In this document: positions 17,671-26,754 of the stretch, in pieces
How positions within the stretch are numbered: the stretch's first letter is position 1
How the letters are laid out: the number at the start of each line of letters is the position of its first letter
Assembly (NCBI GenBank): GCA_945870865.1
Contig: CAMBTO010000017.1
Span: 1 to 35,450 of the forward strand
Direction of reading: 5' to 3'
Length of the DNA stretch: 35,450 nucleotides
Origin: Klebsiella pneumoniae
Lineage (GTDB): Bacteria; Pseudomonadota; Gammaproteobacteria; Eutrophobiales; Eutrophobiaceae
Notes under the pieces: model-generated
The model's input: the letters and a program-made list of their open reading frames with translations, nothing else
Told to the model about the DNA's origin: nothing
Databases searched by the model: none
Program-made: the position numbers and the translations under genes

Positions 17671-19329
17671 TTACAGCAATAATTCACGTATATCGGACAA
17701 TGACTCGGACAGGGTCTTGGTAAATTCAGCCGCCGCCACACCGTCAATGACCCGATGGTCATACGAGAGCGAGAACGGCAGTATCAACCTCGGTTCAAAT
17801 TTGCCGTTGATAAAGACCGGCTTCATCGAGGCCTTGGACACACCGAGTATCGCCACTTCGGGTGCATTCACAATCGGCGTGAATCCGGTTCCGCTGATAT
17901 GACCGAGACTGGAGATGGTAAAGCAACCACCCTGCATATCGGCCGGTGGCAGTTTTTTGTCCCTGGCCTTTTGTGCAAGCGCGGCCAGTTCCTTTGCCAG
18001 GTCATACATGCCTTTATTGTCGGCGTCTTTCAACACCGGTACCATCAGGCCCTGCTCGGTATTGACCGCGACGCCGATATTGAAATACTTCTTCATGATC
18101 AGCTCTTCACCGTTTGGTGCGAGCGACGAGTTGAAGCGCGGGTGTTTTTTCAATGCAACCACAACGGCCTTGATCAGGAAACTGAGCGGGGTCAGTTTGG
18201 TGCCGTGTTTCTCGGCCTCGGCCTTCTTGGAGGCGCGGTAGGCCTCCATGTTGGTGATATCCGCCTCGTCAAACTGGGTCACATGCGGGACATTGATCCA
18301 GCTGCGATGCAGGTTGGTGGCAGACAACTTGTTCAACCGGGTCATCGCAACGGTCTCGATTGGGCCGAACATCGAGAAGTCGACCGCCGGGATCTCGAAC
18401 ATCGACATCATGTTCTTGCCACCGCCAGCGGAGCTCTGTTCGCCGGACATGACTGCACGGGTATAGGCGGTTATGTCTTCACGTACGATGCGTCCCTTGC
18501 GACCACTGCCTTTGACGCGTTCCAGATGTACACCGAGTTCGCGGGCAAATTTGCGTATTGCCGGGCTGGCATGGGCCAGGCCATTGGCACGGTAATCATT
18601 ACTCTCGTGGATTCTGGTTGATACGCTGGTGATGGATTCCGGTTTTGCACTGCTGACTACCGGTCTGGGCTCAACCGGGGCTGCTGCCTCTGCCTTCGTT
18701 GCTGCCGGTGCCGACGCAACCGGGCCATCGTTAACAGCATCAATAATGGCGAGAGTTGAACCTTCGGAGACCTTGTCACCGGACTTTACCAGTATTTTTT
18801 TGATGGTTCCGGCATGCGGTGAGGGGATATCCATCGTCGCCTTTTCACTTTCCAGTGACACCAGCGGCGCGTCCAGATTGACCACATCACCCACCTTGAT
18901 CAGTACATCAATCACTTCCACCTGTTTGTAGCCACCGATATCCGGTACCTTGATCTCCATTTCCTTGATCATGGCGGCTTGTGCCGCTACCGGTGCCGCC
19001 GCAGGTGCTGGCGCAGTGACAGCTTGCTCCACCTTCGCCGGTGTGGCCGGTTTTTCTGCGGTGGGTTTCGGTGCAGCGGCAGCATTCTCGGCGGCTTCAA
19101 GCAGCAGGATCAACGCGCCTTCCGATACCTTGTCGCCGACCTTAAGTTTTATTTCGTTAACTGTACCACCGAAGCTGGACGGTATCTCCATCGTGGCCTT
19201 GTCGCTTTCCAGGCTGATGAGCGGATCGTCTTTCTTGATCTGGTCACCTTTCTTGACAAGGATTTCGATTACTTCAATATTCTTGAAGTCACCGATGTCA
19301 GGGACTTTTACCTCGATTACATTTGCCAT
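17671..19329 (-). CDS. aceF: pyruvate dehydrogenase E2, dihydrolipoyl acetyltransferase
   Basis: E2 transfers the acetyl group from lipoate to CoA and forms the core of the pyruvate dehydrogenase complex. The 552-residue protein has two lipoyl domains with modified lysines Lys44 (ESDKATMEIP) and Lys163 (ESEKATMDIP), separated by Ala/Pro/Thr-rich flexible linkers. A peripheral-subunit-binding domain follows (about 253-288, ASPAIRKFARELG). The C-terminal acetyltransferase domain has the catalytic His525 in YDHRVIDG. E. coli has three lipoyl domains, so this is the two-domain form common in other proteobacteria. Its start codon overlaps the aceE stop as ATGA. The E3 gene lpd is not adjacent. Confidence 0.96.
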   Translation of the reverse strand: MANVIEVKVPDIGDFKNIEVIEILVKKGDQIKKDDPLISLESDKATMEIPSSFGGTVNEIKLKVGDKVSEGALILLLEAAENAAAAPKPTAEKPATPAKVEQAVTAPAPAAAPVAAQAAMIKEMEIKVPDIGGYKQVEVIDVLIKVGDVVNLDAPLVSLESEKATMDIPSPHAGTIKKILVKSGDKVSEGSTLAIIDAVNDGPVASAPAATKAEAAAPVEPRPVVSSAKPESITSVSTRIHESNDYRANGLAHASPAIRKFARELGVHLERVKGSGRKGRIVREDITAYTRAVMSGEQSSAGGGKNMMSMFEIPAVDFSMFGPIETVAMTRLNKLSATNLHRSWINVPHVTQFDEADITNMEAYRASKKAEAEKHGTKLTPLSFLIKAVVVALKKHPRFNSSLAPNGEELIMKKYFNIGVAVNTEQGLMVPVLKDADNKGMYDLAKELAALAQKARDKKLPPADMQGGCFTISSLGHISGTGFTPIVNAPEVAILGVSKASMKPVFINGKFEPRLILPFSLSYDHRVIDGVAAAEFTKTLSESLSDIRELLL

Positions 19330-21989
19330 CAGACGGTTACCGGATTGGGTTTCTCTGGATCAAGCTTGTACTTCTTGATTGCTTCACTGACCTTGCTCGC
19401 CGGGATCTGCTTGTCATCCGCGAGTGTTTTCAGCGCGGCGACTACAATGTAATAGCGATTCACTTCAAAATGCTTACGCAGTTTCTGGCGGGTATCACTG
19501 CGTCCGAACCCGTCGGTGCCCAGTACGGTATAGGGACGGCCCTGGATGAAGGTACGAATCTGTTCAGCGTAGATCTTCATATAATCGGTCGCCGCAATGA
19601 TCGGGCCGCTTGTGTGCTTGAGGCACTGCTCGACATAGCTGATTCTGGGCTTCTTCTCAGGATGCAACATGTTCCAGCGCGACACATCCAGACCGTCGCG
19701 CCTCAACTCGTTAAAGCTGGGGACACTCCACAGGTCAGCGTCGATATCAAAATCGTCGCGCAACAGGTCTGCTGCCGCGATGACCTCCCGGAAGATCGTG
19801 CCGGAGCCGAGCAACTGTACGCGTAACTTCTTCTTGCCACCCTGTTTGAACAAATACATACCCTTGACGATGCCCTCGGCAGCGCCTTCCGGCATGCCCG
19901 GGTGATCATAGTTTTCATTCATTACGGTGATGTAGAAATATATGTCCTCATTCTTGTTATACATGCGGTCAAGACCGTTATGGATAATTACGGCGAGTTC
20001 ATAGGCAAAGGTCGGGTCGTAGGAAACGCAGTTCGGGATCGTAGCGGCCGCCAGATGGCTGTGTCCATCCTGGTGCTGCAGGCCTTCTCCGGCCAGTGTG
20101 GTCCGTCCGGCGGTACCGCCAAGCAGGAAGCCGCGTGAACGCAGGTCTCCGGCCGCCCAGGCCAGATCACCAATACGCTGGAATCCAAACATGGAGTAAT
20201 AGATATAGAACGGGATCATCTGCACGCCATGGTATTTATAGGCGGTGGCCGCCGCGATCCAGGAGCAGAATGAACCGGCCTCATTGATGCCCTCTTCGAG
20301 GATCTGGCCCTTGATATCTTCCTTGTAATACATCACCTGATCACTGTCTACCGGATCGTACAACTGGCCCACCGAGGAGTAGATACCAAGCTGACGGAAC
20401 ATACCTTCCATACCAAACGTCCTTGCCTCATCCGGGATGATGGGGACGATGTATTTTCCAATCTCCTTGTCCTTTACCAGAATGTTGAGAATCCTCACGA
20501 AGGCCATCGTGGTCGACAGTTCCTTGCCTTCTGTGCTTAACAGCAATTTACCCAGTATGTCGAGATCGGGAACAGTATGTGATTCCCCTTGCGGCCAGCG
20601 TACGAACAGGGAGCCGCCAAGGGCCTCCTTACGCTCGTTCAGGTATTTCATCTCCGGGCTGTCTTGTGCCGGTTTGTAGAAGGGTGCCTCGCTTATCTTG
20701 TCATCCGGGATCGGGATATCAAAGCGGTCACGGAATGCCTTGAGCGCATCATCCGCCATTTTTTTCTGGTTATGAGTGATGTTCTGTCCTTCACCGGCAG
20801 CGCCCATCCCGTAACCCTTGACCGTCTTTGCCAGGATAACGGTAGGTTGGCCCTTGTGTTTCATGGCCGCCGCATAGGCTGCAAATACCTTGTGCGGGTC
20901 ATGGCCGCCACGATTCAGGTTCCAGATCTCTTCATCCGACATCGTCGAGACCATCTCCAGCAGTTCCGGATATTTACCAAAGAAGTGCTTGCGGATGTAT
21001 GCACCGTCCTTGGCCTTGTAGGTCTGGTATTCACCGTCGACCACTTCTTCCATGCGCTTCAGCAACAGACCCTTCGTGTCTTTCGCAAACAGGGCATCCC
21101 AATGCGAGCCCCAGATGACCTTGATGACATTCCAGCCGGCACCCCGGAACACACCTTCGAGTTCCTGGATGATCTTGCCATTGCCGCGTACCGGTCCGTC
21201 CAGACGTTGCAGATTGCAGTTGATGACAAACACGAGGTTATCGAGTTTCTCACGCGCGGCCATACCGATGGCACCGAGTGATTCCGGTTCGTCCATCTCG
21301 CCGTCGCCCATATAGGCCCAGACCTTGCGATCCGTGCGCGGGGTCAGTTCGCGGTTTTCCAGATAACGCAGAAAACGCGCCTGATAAATCGCCATGATTG
21401 GTCCGAGTCCCATCGACACGGTCGGGAACTGCCAGAAGTCCGGCATCAGCCAGGGGTGTGGATACGAGGAAAGTCCGCCGCCATCGACTTCCTGTCGGAA
21501 TTTGGTCAGATGTTCATCGGTCAGTTGTCCATACAAATAGGCACGGGAATATATTCCCGGCGCAGAATGGCCCTGGATAAAGATGAGGTCGCCACCCTGT
21601 TTTGCGGTCGGCGCCCTGAAGAAATGATTAAATCCGACATCATAAAGAGTTGCCGACGAGGCGAAACTGGCGATATGACCGCCGAGTTCCGTGCTGATTC
21701 GATTGGCCTTGACCACCATCATCAGCGCATTCCAGCGGATAATCGAGCGGATGCGTCTTTCCATCTCATGGTCGCCATGGGACGGTTCCTGCTTTGAGGG
21801 CGGGATCGTGTTCAGATAGGCGGTATTTGCCGAGTAAGGGAGATAGGCACCTGATTTGCGCGCCCGGGCAATCAGTTGTTCCAGCAGGTAGTGTGCGCGT
21901 TCTACCCCATCTTGGGACAATACGGAGTCAAGAGCCTCCAGCCATTCCCTGGTCTCCTGTACATCTACATCTTCATCTTTATCTGACAT
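19329..21989 (-). CDS. aceE: pyruvate dehydrogenase E1, homodimeric type
   Basis: E1 decarboxylates pyruvate with thiamine diphosphate and acetylates the E2 lipoyl group. The 886-residue single-chain protein matches the homodimeric AceE length (E. coli 887) rather than the two-subunit alpha/beta type. The thiamine diphosphate motif begins with GDGE at 228-231 and ends with Asn258/Asn260 in INCNLQ. The HSAPGIYSRA segment near 141-150 and DGHSHLAAATIPN near 640-655 are typical of AceE. The start at 21989 gives the acidic MSDKDEDVD leader. It is divergent from the aminopeptidase gene across 147 bases and translationally coupled to aceF. Confidence 0.97.
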   Translation of the reverse strand: MSDKDEDVDVQETREWLEALDSVLSQDGVERAHYLLEQLIARARKSGAYLPYSANTAYLNTIPPSKQEPSHGDHEMERRIRSIIRWNALMMVVKANRISTELGGHIASFASSATLYDVGFNHFFRAPTAKQGGDLIFIQGHSAPGIYSRAYLYGQLTDEHLTKFRQEVDGGGLSSYPHPWLMPDFWQFPTVSMGLGPIMAIYQARFLRYLENRELTPRTDRKVWAYMGDGEMDEPESLGAIGMAAREKLDNLVFVINCNLQRLDGPVRGNGKIIQELEGVFRGAGWNVIKVIWGSHWDALFAKDTKGLLLKRMEEVVDGEYQTYKAKDGAYIRKHFFGKYPELLEMVSTMSDEEIWNLNRGGHDPHKVFAAYAAAMKHKGQPTVILAKTVKGYGMGAAGEGQNITHNQKKMADDALKAFRDRFDIPIPDDKISEAPFYKPAQDSPEMKYLNERKEALGGSLFVRWPQGESHTVPDLDILGKLLLSTEGKELSTTMAFVRILNILVKDKEIGKYIVPIIPDEARTFGMEGMFRQLGIYSSVGQLYDPVDSDQVMYYKEDIKGQILEEGINEAGSFCSWIAAATAYKYHGVQMIPFYIYYSMFGFQRIGDLAWAAGDLRSRGFLLGGTAGRTTLAGEGLQHQDGHSHLAAATIPNCVSYDPTFAYELAVIIHNGLDRMYNKNEDIYFYITVMNENYDHPGMPEGAAEGIVKGMYLFKQGGKKKLRVQLLGSGTIFREVIAAADLLRDDFDIDADLWSVPSFNELRRDGLDVSRWNMLHPEKKPRISYVEQCLKHTSGPIIAATDYMKIYAEQIRTFIQGRPYTVLGTDGFGRSDTRQKLRKHFEVNRYYIVVAALKTLADDKQIPASKVSEAIKKYKLDPEKPNPVTV

Positions 21990-22019
21990 GTCTACACCAT
22001 TGTCGATGGAAAAATGGTA

Positions 22020-22049
22020 GTATTAAACGCAAGTTTAACGGTAATTCAA
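22020..22049 (-). promoter_or_regulatory. possible promoter for aceE-aceF
   Basis: On the minus strand TTGAAT (22049-22044) and TAATAC (22025-22020) are 18 bases apart, resembling sigma70 boxes. They lie about 30 bases upstream of the aceE start. No clear PdhR-type operator was recognised. The AT-rich setting makes this a weak call. Confidence 0.3.
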
Positions 22050-22136
22050 ACAGGATTTAACCTACCGTGTCCGGATAATTAATATTATCGTACCCGGCAT
22101 TTTACCAGAAAAAAAACCATATGGTCTCGACTAGTT

Positions 22137-23642
22137 ATGATTAAATTCGACTTCAAAATCCGACAAAATCAGCAAGCGGCTGCACCAGATCAGGTCGACA
22201 AACTGAAAAACTGGATAGTTTTGTTTCCTGAACGAGCACCCGCAACACGCGCACGCAATGATCAGTTCCCGTATCTGGATCGGTTGATCACCCGACTGGA
22301 TCTGTCTGAAGGTATCAAGGCCGGGACGGAGGTCCATGTAGCTGACCTGCCGAACTCGATCAGTTCGCGGGTTGCCTATGCCTGTGTCAAACCTGATCTG
22401 CCCAGTTTTGAATTGCTGACACTTGCCCGCAAGCTCGTTGCTGTGCACAAAAGTGCAAAATCCCGCCACATTGCAGTGGATGTAAGTGGCTTTAATGCAT
22501 CGCAGCGCCAGCGTATAGGCGAGGCGATCGTCGCTGCCACCGCCGCCGCCTCGGTCGGCATGCCCAGCTTCAAGAGCAAACCGGCCACTGCAAAGCCGGT
22601 CAAACAACTCGACATATTCGGTCATGTAGAAAAAGACGGATACCGGCGCTCACTAGCCGAGGCCGAGGGTAATGGCTTGTGCCGTTATCTCAGTATTCTG
22701 CCGCCGAACCAGCTGACCCCAACCGAGTATCTGTCTACTATCAGGACACTGTCCAAACAGCATGGCTGGAAACTGACGTTCCACAATATCGCTGCACTGA
22801 AGCAGAAAAAGGCCGGTGCGTTCCTCGCGGTCGCGCAGGGCAGTCCGGTTGCCGATGCAGGCATTGTGCATCTGCGTTATACCCCGGCGAAAAAGTCAGC
22901 TGCAAAGTCCGGCCTCGCGCTGGTCGGCAAGGGCATTTGTTATGACACCGGTGGTACCAATCTGAAACCGGCCAAGTTCATGTATGGCATGCATGAAGAC
23001 ATGCAGGGCAGTGCGGTTGTGCTGGGTATATTGCTCGCACTGACCCGGCTGAAGGTGGACTTTCAGGTCGATTGCTGGATGGCACTGGCGATGAACCATA
23101 TCGGACCTCTGGCCTACAAGCCAAATGATGTGGTGACGGCCTCGGACGGGACCACCATTGAAATCATCCATACCGATGCCGAGGGCCGGATGGTGCTGGC
23201 AGATACGCTGGTATATGCCACCGAACAGAAACCCGCACTGTTGATTGATTATGCTACGTTGACAGGTGCCTGTGTTTATTCAGTTGGTACGGCCTACAGT
23301 GGGGTCTTTACCAACCAGCAAGATTCAATCCATAAATTGATCAAGGCCGGTGTGGACAGCGGTGAACGCGTGTGGCCGTTCCCGCTGGATGAGGATTATG
23401 ACGATGCACTAAAGAGTGATATCGCCGATGTGAAACAGTGTGCGCTTGAAGGTAATGCCGACCACATTCTGGCCGCACGTTTCCTGCAACGTTTCGTCAA
23501 AAACGATACGCACTGGGTCCATATCGACCTGTCCAGCAGCCGGAATAAGGGCGGACTGGCACATATCCCGACCGATACGACCGGCTTTGGGATAAGATAC
23601 ACACTGAACTTGCTGTTTGATAACAGCCTGGGTCAGCCCTGA
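22137..23642 (+). CDS. M17 family (leucyl) aminopeptidase
   Basis: The 501-residue protein is a cytosolic M17 metallo-aminopeptidase that removes N-terminal residues from peptides. The two-metal site is recognisable: Lys265 and Asp270 in GKGICYDTGG, Asp288 in MHEDMQG, and Asp347 and Glu349 in HTDAEGRMVLAD, with Arg351 as the catalytic arginine and Lys277 in TNLKP. The CYDTGGTNLKP wording differs from E. coli PepA (FDSGGISLKP) and fits the proteobacterial M17 branch related to PepB/PepA paralogues, so I do not assign pepA firmly. The start at 22137 leads into MIKFDFKI. It is divergent from aceE and 56 bases upstream of the peroxiredoxin gene. Confidence 0.93.
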   Translation: MIKFDFKIRQNQQAAAPDQVDKLKNWIVLFPERAPATRARNDQFPYLDRLITRLDLSEGIKAGTEVHVADLPNSISSRVAYACVKPDLPSFELLTLARKLVAVHKSAKSRHIAVDVSGFNASQRQRIGEAIVAATAAASVGMPSFKSKPATAKPVKQLDIFGHVEKDGYRRSLAEAEGNGLCRYLSILPPNQLTPTEYLSTIRTLSKQHGWKLTFHNIAALKQKKAGAFLAVAQGSPVADAGIVHLRYTPAKKSAAKSGLALVGKGICYDTGGTNLKPAKFMYGMHEDMQGSAVVLGILLALTRLKVDFQVDCWMALAMNHIGPLAYKPNDVVTASDGTTIEIIHTDAEGRMVLADTLVYATEQKPALLIDYATLTGACVYSVGTAYSGVFTNQQDSIHKLIKAGVDSGERVWPFPLDEDYDDALKSDIADVKQCALEGNADHILAARFLQRFVKNDTHWVHIDLSSSRNKGGLAHIPTDTTGFGIRYTLNLLFDNSLGQP

Positions 23643-23698
23643 CAGGGCGTCCCCCGATTTAACCACAACCTGAAGTAAATCTTTAAAAGGAGATTGAT

Positions 23699-24181
23699 GT
23701 GACTATAAAAATTGGCGACAAGATGCCGGATGGCGTATTCAAGATAATGAAGGCAGACGGTCCGGGTGCGTATAGTGCGAAGGAACTGTTTACCGGCAAG
23801 AAGGTTGTGCTGTTCTCTGTACCGGGTGCATTTACCCCGACCTGTTCGAAGCAGCACCTGCCCGGTTTTATCGACCATGCCGGTGACCTGAACAAGAAAG
23901 GTATCGACACGATAGCCTGTATGGCCGTCAATGACGTGTTCGTCATGGGCGCCTGGGGCGAGTCCTGTCATGCCGGTGACAAGGTCCTGTTATTGTCGGA
24001 TGGTAACGGCGAGTACGCCCGTGCACTTGGTCTGGAACTGGATGCAACCGGTTTTGGTATGGGTATGCGCGGCAAGCGGTTTGCGCTGGTTGTCGACAAT
24101 GGTGTAGTTACCCAGCTGCATATCGAGGCCCCCGGCGAGTTCAAGGTCAGCTCCGCAGATCATATCCTGGCCAGCCTGTAA
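23699..24181 (+). CDS. peroxiredoxin of the Prx5 type
   Basis: The 160-residue protein reduces hydrogen and alkyl peroxides with a peroxidatic cysteine. Cys49 lies in PGAFTPTCSKQHLPGF, the Prx5/AhpE-like active-site signature. Other cysteines at 74 and 90 could serve as resolving residues or glutathione/glutaredoxin contacts; some Prx5 homologues carry a fused glutaredoxin domain, which is absent here. The start is GTG 23699, with AAGGAG (23687-23692) six bases upstream; the ATG two bases earlier is followed directly by a stop. It follows the aminopeptidase and ends before a strong hairpin at 24199-24228. Confidence 0.94.
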   Translation: MTIKIGDKMPDGVFKIMKADGPGAYSAKELFTGKKVVLFSVPGAFTPTCSKQHLPGFIDHAGDLNKKGIDTIACMAVNDVFVMGAWGESCHAGDKVLLLSDGNGEYARALGLELDATGFGMGMRGKRFALVVDNGVVTQLHIEAPGEFKVSSADHILASL

Positions 24182-24198
24182 ATCAACTGACGGCATTC

Positions 24199-24228
24199 CA
24201 GGGAACCGCACGCATGTGCGGTTCCCTG
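24199..24228. terminator. perfect 13-bp hairpin between convergent genes
   Basis: CAGGGAACCGCAC (24199-24211) pairs without mismatch with GTGCGGTTCCCTG (24216-24228) around a four-base loop. It stands 17 bases after the peroxiredoxin stop and 34 bases before the 3' end of the leftward gene, so it can serve both transcripts. No T-run follows on either strand, so it is not a classical intrinsic terminator; it may instead block 3' exonucleases. Confidence 0.6.
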
Positions 24229-24262
24229 TGATCCAGTCAAACAAATTACCGGTTATTTTCGA

Positions 24263-24622
24263 CTAACTGCCTGTAAGTAATATCACTATCGCAACGGCAG
24301 AAATACAGACCGCCGTTACCGACAGATACGTCAATACCGTAATCTTCCGGTCAGTCTGTTTCAGCGTCTCTGCCAGCGATTCATTCTGTTTGGCCAGCTG
24401 TTCTATCAGCCGGATCTGTTCCACGTCCGAGCGGTAGTTTTCGTGCAGGCTCTTTTCTATTTGCTTAATCTGTAGTTTCAGGCCCTCGACAGTGACTGGC
24501 AGACTTTCCTTTTCTGCGGTCGTCTCGTCTTCGCGTTCGCGGATCAGGCGCAGAAGTTTACCGGCACCCTGGATGATCATCGGTGCGGTATTTAGTATCG
24601 TATTCAGTGTCGCGGGTGTCAT
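24263..24622 (-). CDS. small coiled-coil protein with C-terminal membrane anchor, unknown function
   Basis: I do not recognise this family. The 119-residue form starts at 24622 (MTPATLNTILNTAP), with AAAAAGGG five bases upstream. The frame is open to 24745, which would add 41 Arg-rich residues, but that ATG has no ribosome site and abuts a TATAAT (24753-24748), so the shorter form is preferred. A charged heptad-like stretch (about residues 20-90 of the short form, EREDETTAEKE, KLQIKQIEKSLHE, LAKQNESLAETLKQ) suggests a coiled coil. The last 24 residues (VLTYLSVTAVCISAVAIVIL) form one membrane helix, so it is probably tail-anchored in the inner membrane facing the cytosol. It is divergent from the Bat operon. 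Confidence 0.65.
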   Translation of the reverse strand: MTPATLNTILNTAPMIIQGAGKLLRLIREREDETTAEKESLPVTVEGLKLQIKQIEKSLHENYRSDVEQIRLIEQLAKQNESLAETLKQTDRKITVLTYLSVTAVCISAVAIVILLTGS

Positions 24623-24847
24623 CATTGCCCTTTTTAACACGACGACAGGTCCGGTCAAGCACTTTATCCCGGTTTGCAGGTCATAAGGTGCGCTGGCCCT
24701 GTCCCGTCTGACAACAAGAACCTTATCAGGTTCTGGCTTAATCATATATTATAGCGTGGCTCGCATCGGATCCGGCGAGACAGGTCCGTGATGTACCGGT
24801 ATCTACAGTCAGTGGTTCTCGAATCAATCAGATTAAGGAATAGACAG

Positions 24848-25816
24848 ATGTCAGTATTACCAGGAATTTATAAACTTCAGGATTATATCCGCCAGCAGAT
24901 TATCGGCCAGGAAGTGCTGATCAACCGCTTGTTGCTGGCCCTGCTTGCTGACGGTCACCTGCTGGTCGAGGGTGCGCCAGGACTGGCAAAAACACGTGCA
25001 ATCAAGGTGCTCGGTGAAGGCATCCACGGCGATTTTCACCGTATCCAGTTCACGCCTGACCTGTTGCCCGCCGATTTGACCGGCACCGAGATTTACCGTC
25101 CGCAGGACGGCTCCTTCCATTTCCAGCAGGGGCCCTTGTTTCATAACCTCGTGCTGGCAGACGAAATCAATCGCGCCCCGGCCAAGGTGCAGTCTGCACT
25201 GTTGGAGGCAATGGCAGAACGCCAGATAACTGTGGGCAAGGATACTTACAAGTTACCCGAACTGTTTCTGGTTATGGCAACGCAGAACCCAATCGAGCAG
25301 GAGGGTACCTACCCGTTGCCGGAGGCACAGCTGGACCGTTTCCTGTTACACGTAAGCATCACCTATCCGAAAGCGGAAGAGGAAAAACAAATCCTCGACC
25401 TGTCTCGTGCCGAGGCGCGTCGCAATTACACCCATAACACCGCCGCATATACACCCGTGTCACAGGACGTTATCTTCGCCGCACGCGAAGAGGTGCTGGA
25501 CACACACATGTCCGATGAGTTGCAGCAGTATCTGATCCAGCTGGTGCTGGCGTCACGTAATCCGGGCGTCTACGGTTCCGACCTCGCTGAATGGATCCAG
25601 TACGGTGCGAGCCCGCGTGCCACGATTACACTGGATCGTTGCGCCCGTGCCCATGCCTGGCTGGCGGGCCGCGATTATGTATTACCCGAAGACATCCAGG
25701 AACTCGCCTTTGATGTCATGCGCCATCGCCTCATCCTGAATTACGAGGCCGAGGCCGACGGTATCACCACTGACAAGGTCATCTCTGAACTGATAGCGCG
25801 TATCGCCGTACCCTGA
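24848..25816 (+). CDS. MoxR-family AAA+ ATPase
   Basis: The 322-residue AAA+ protein has a Walker A loop GAPGLAKT (42-49), a Walker B LVLADEIN with Asp105-Glu106, and the MoxR-typical ATQNPIEQEGTYPLPEAQLDRF stretch with sensor 1 and the arginine-finger region; a lid domain follows. MoxR ATPases act as chaperones that load cofactors or remodel partners carrying von Willebrand factor A (VWA) domains. The frame is open to 24788, but ATG 24848 has AAGGA (24835-24839) eight bases upstream and removes a 20-residue non-conserved leader. It is the first gene of a six-gene operon; its stop overlaps the DUF58 gene start as TGATG. Confidence 0.95.
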   Translation: MSVLPGIYKLQDYIRQQIIGQEVLINRLLLALLADGHLLVEGAPGLAKTRAIKVLGEGIHGDFHRIQFTPDLLPADLTGTEIYRPQDGSFHFQQGPLFHNLVLADEINRAPAKVQSALLEAMAERQITVGKDTYKLPELFLVMATQNPIEQEGTYPLPEAQLDRFLLHVSITYPKAEEEKQILDLSRAEARRNYTHNTAAYTPVSQDVIFAAREEVLDTHMSDELQQYLIQLVLASRNPGVYGSDLAEWIQYGASPRATITLDRCARAHAWLAGRDYVLPEDIQELAFDVMRHRLILNYEAEADGITTDKVISELIARIAVP

Positions 25817-26754
25817 TGCAAGCACGCAAGCCTCTGGTCAACGACGCCGTACAGATTACCGTTCCGGCCATCGTCAGCCTGAACCGCTACTCGGCGTTGA
25901 TTCCGCTGAGCCCGGGCAAGATCCTGGCGCGTCAGGCCGGTAACTACCAGTCGCCGTTCAAGGGTCGGGGCATGGAGTTTGACGAATCCAGGTTGTACCA
26001 GCCCGGTGATGACATCCGCAATATCGACTGGCGCGTGACCGCACGTACTGGCAAGACCCATACCAAGCTGTTTCGTGAAGAACGTGAGCGACCGGTGTTT
26101 CTGTGGGTGGACCTGCGCGCCCCCATGTTTTTTGCCACACGCGGCAAGTTCAAGTCGGTGATGGCCTCGCATCTGGCCGGGCTGCTGGCATGGAGTGCCG
26201 TGCATCATGGTGACCGTCTTGGTGGTGTGATCTTTTCCGAAACCGTCAGCCATGAGCTTAAACCACATCGCGGCAAGACCGGCGTGCTGCGCTTTATCAA
26301 CAAGCTGGTCGACCATCCCGCCTGGCAGGATCCGTATCAGGCCCAGGCCGACAAGGGTGCAATAGGTCGTGAGTTGATCCGCCTGCGCCGGGTAACCCGT
26401 CCCGGCAGCATGATTTTTCTTATCAGTGATTTTCGCTATCTGAATGACACCGATGAAAACCAGATCATCCGCCTCAGCAAACACAATGACGTAATCATGA
26501 TCTTTGTGCGTGACCCGCTGGAAGAGGCGCTGCCGCGTGGTGGCGAATACCGGCTCAGCGACGGGCGTAATGAAATGTCGATTGATACATTTGATCGCAG
26601 CTATACCGACCGTTACCGGGAGCGTTTTCAGCGTCATAATGATCGCCTGCAACGCCTGTCGCGGATGAGTAATATCTTTTTGATCTCCTGTTCAACGGTC
26701 GATGAGCCGTTACAGGTGCTGAAAACCGGCATGACCGCGAACGCAATGAAATGA
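25816..26754 (+). CDS. DUF58 domain protein
   Basis: The 312-residue protein has the DUF58 signature RLYQPGDDIRNIDW at about 59-72. It has no membrane helix or signal peptide. A VWA-like fold is likely for the central part (WVDLRAPMFF, where other DUF58 proteins have a DxSxSM-like motif), but the metal-binding serines are missing here, so it probably does not bind a MIDAS metal. DUF58 proteins regularly sit between MoxR and BatA and are thought to be partners of the ATPase. It overlaps moxR by TGATG and the next gene by ATGA. Function beyond this association is unknown. Confidence 0.93.
   Translation: MQARKPLVNDAVQITVPAIVSLNRYSALIPLSPGKILARQAGNYQSPFKGRGMEFDESRLYQPGDDIRNIDWRVTARTGKTHTKLFREERERPVFLWVDLRAPMFFATRGKFKSVMASHLAGLLAWSAVHHGDRLGGVIFSETVSHELKPHRGKTGVLRFINKLVDHPAWQDPYQAQADKGAIGRELIRLRRVTRPGSMIFLISDFRYLNDTDENQIIRLSKHNDVIMIFVRDPLEEALPRGGEYRLSDGRNEMSIDTFDRSYTDRYRERFQRHNDRLQRLSRMSNIFLISCSTVDEPLQVLKTGMTANAMK

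Noticed and set aside
25741-26652. 303-codon minus-strand frame opposite moxR and the DUF58 gene
   Set aside because: The plus-strand genes overlap in an operon and carry family motifs; the antisense product has no recognisable feature.
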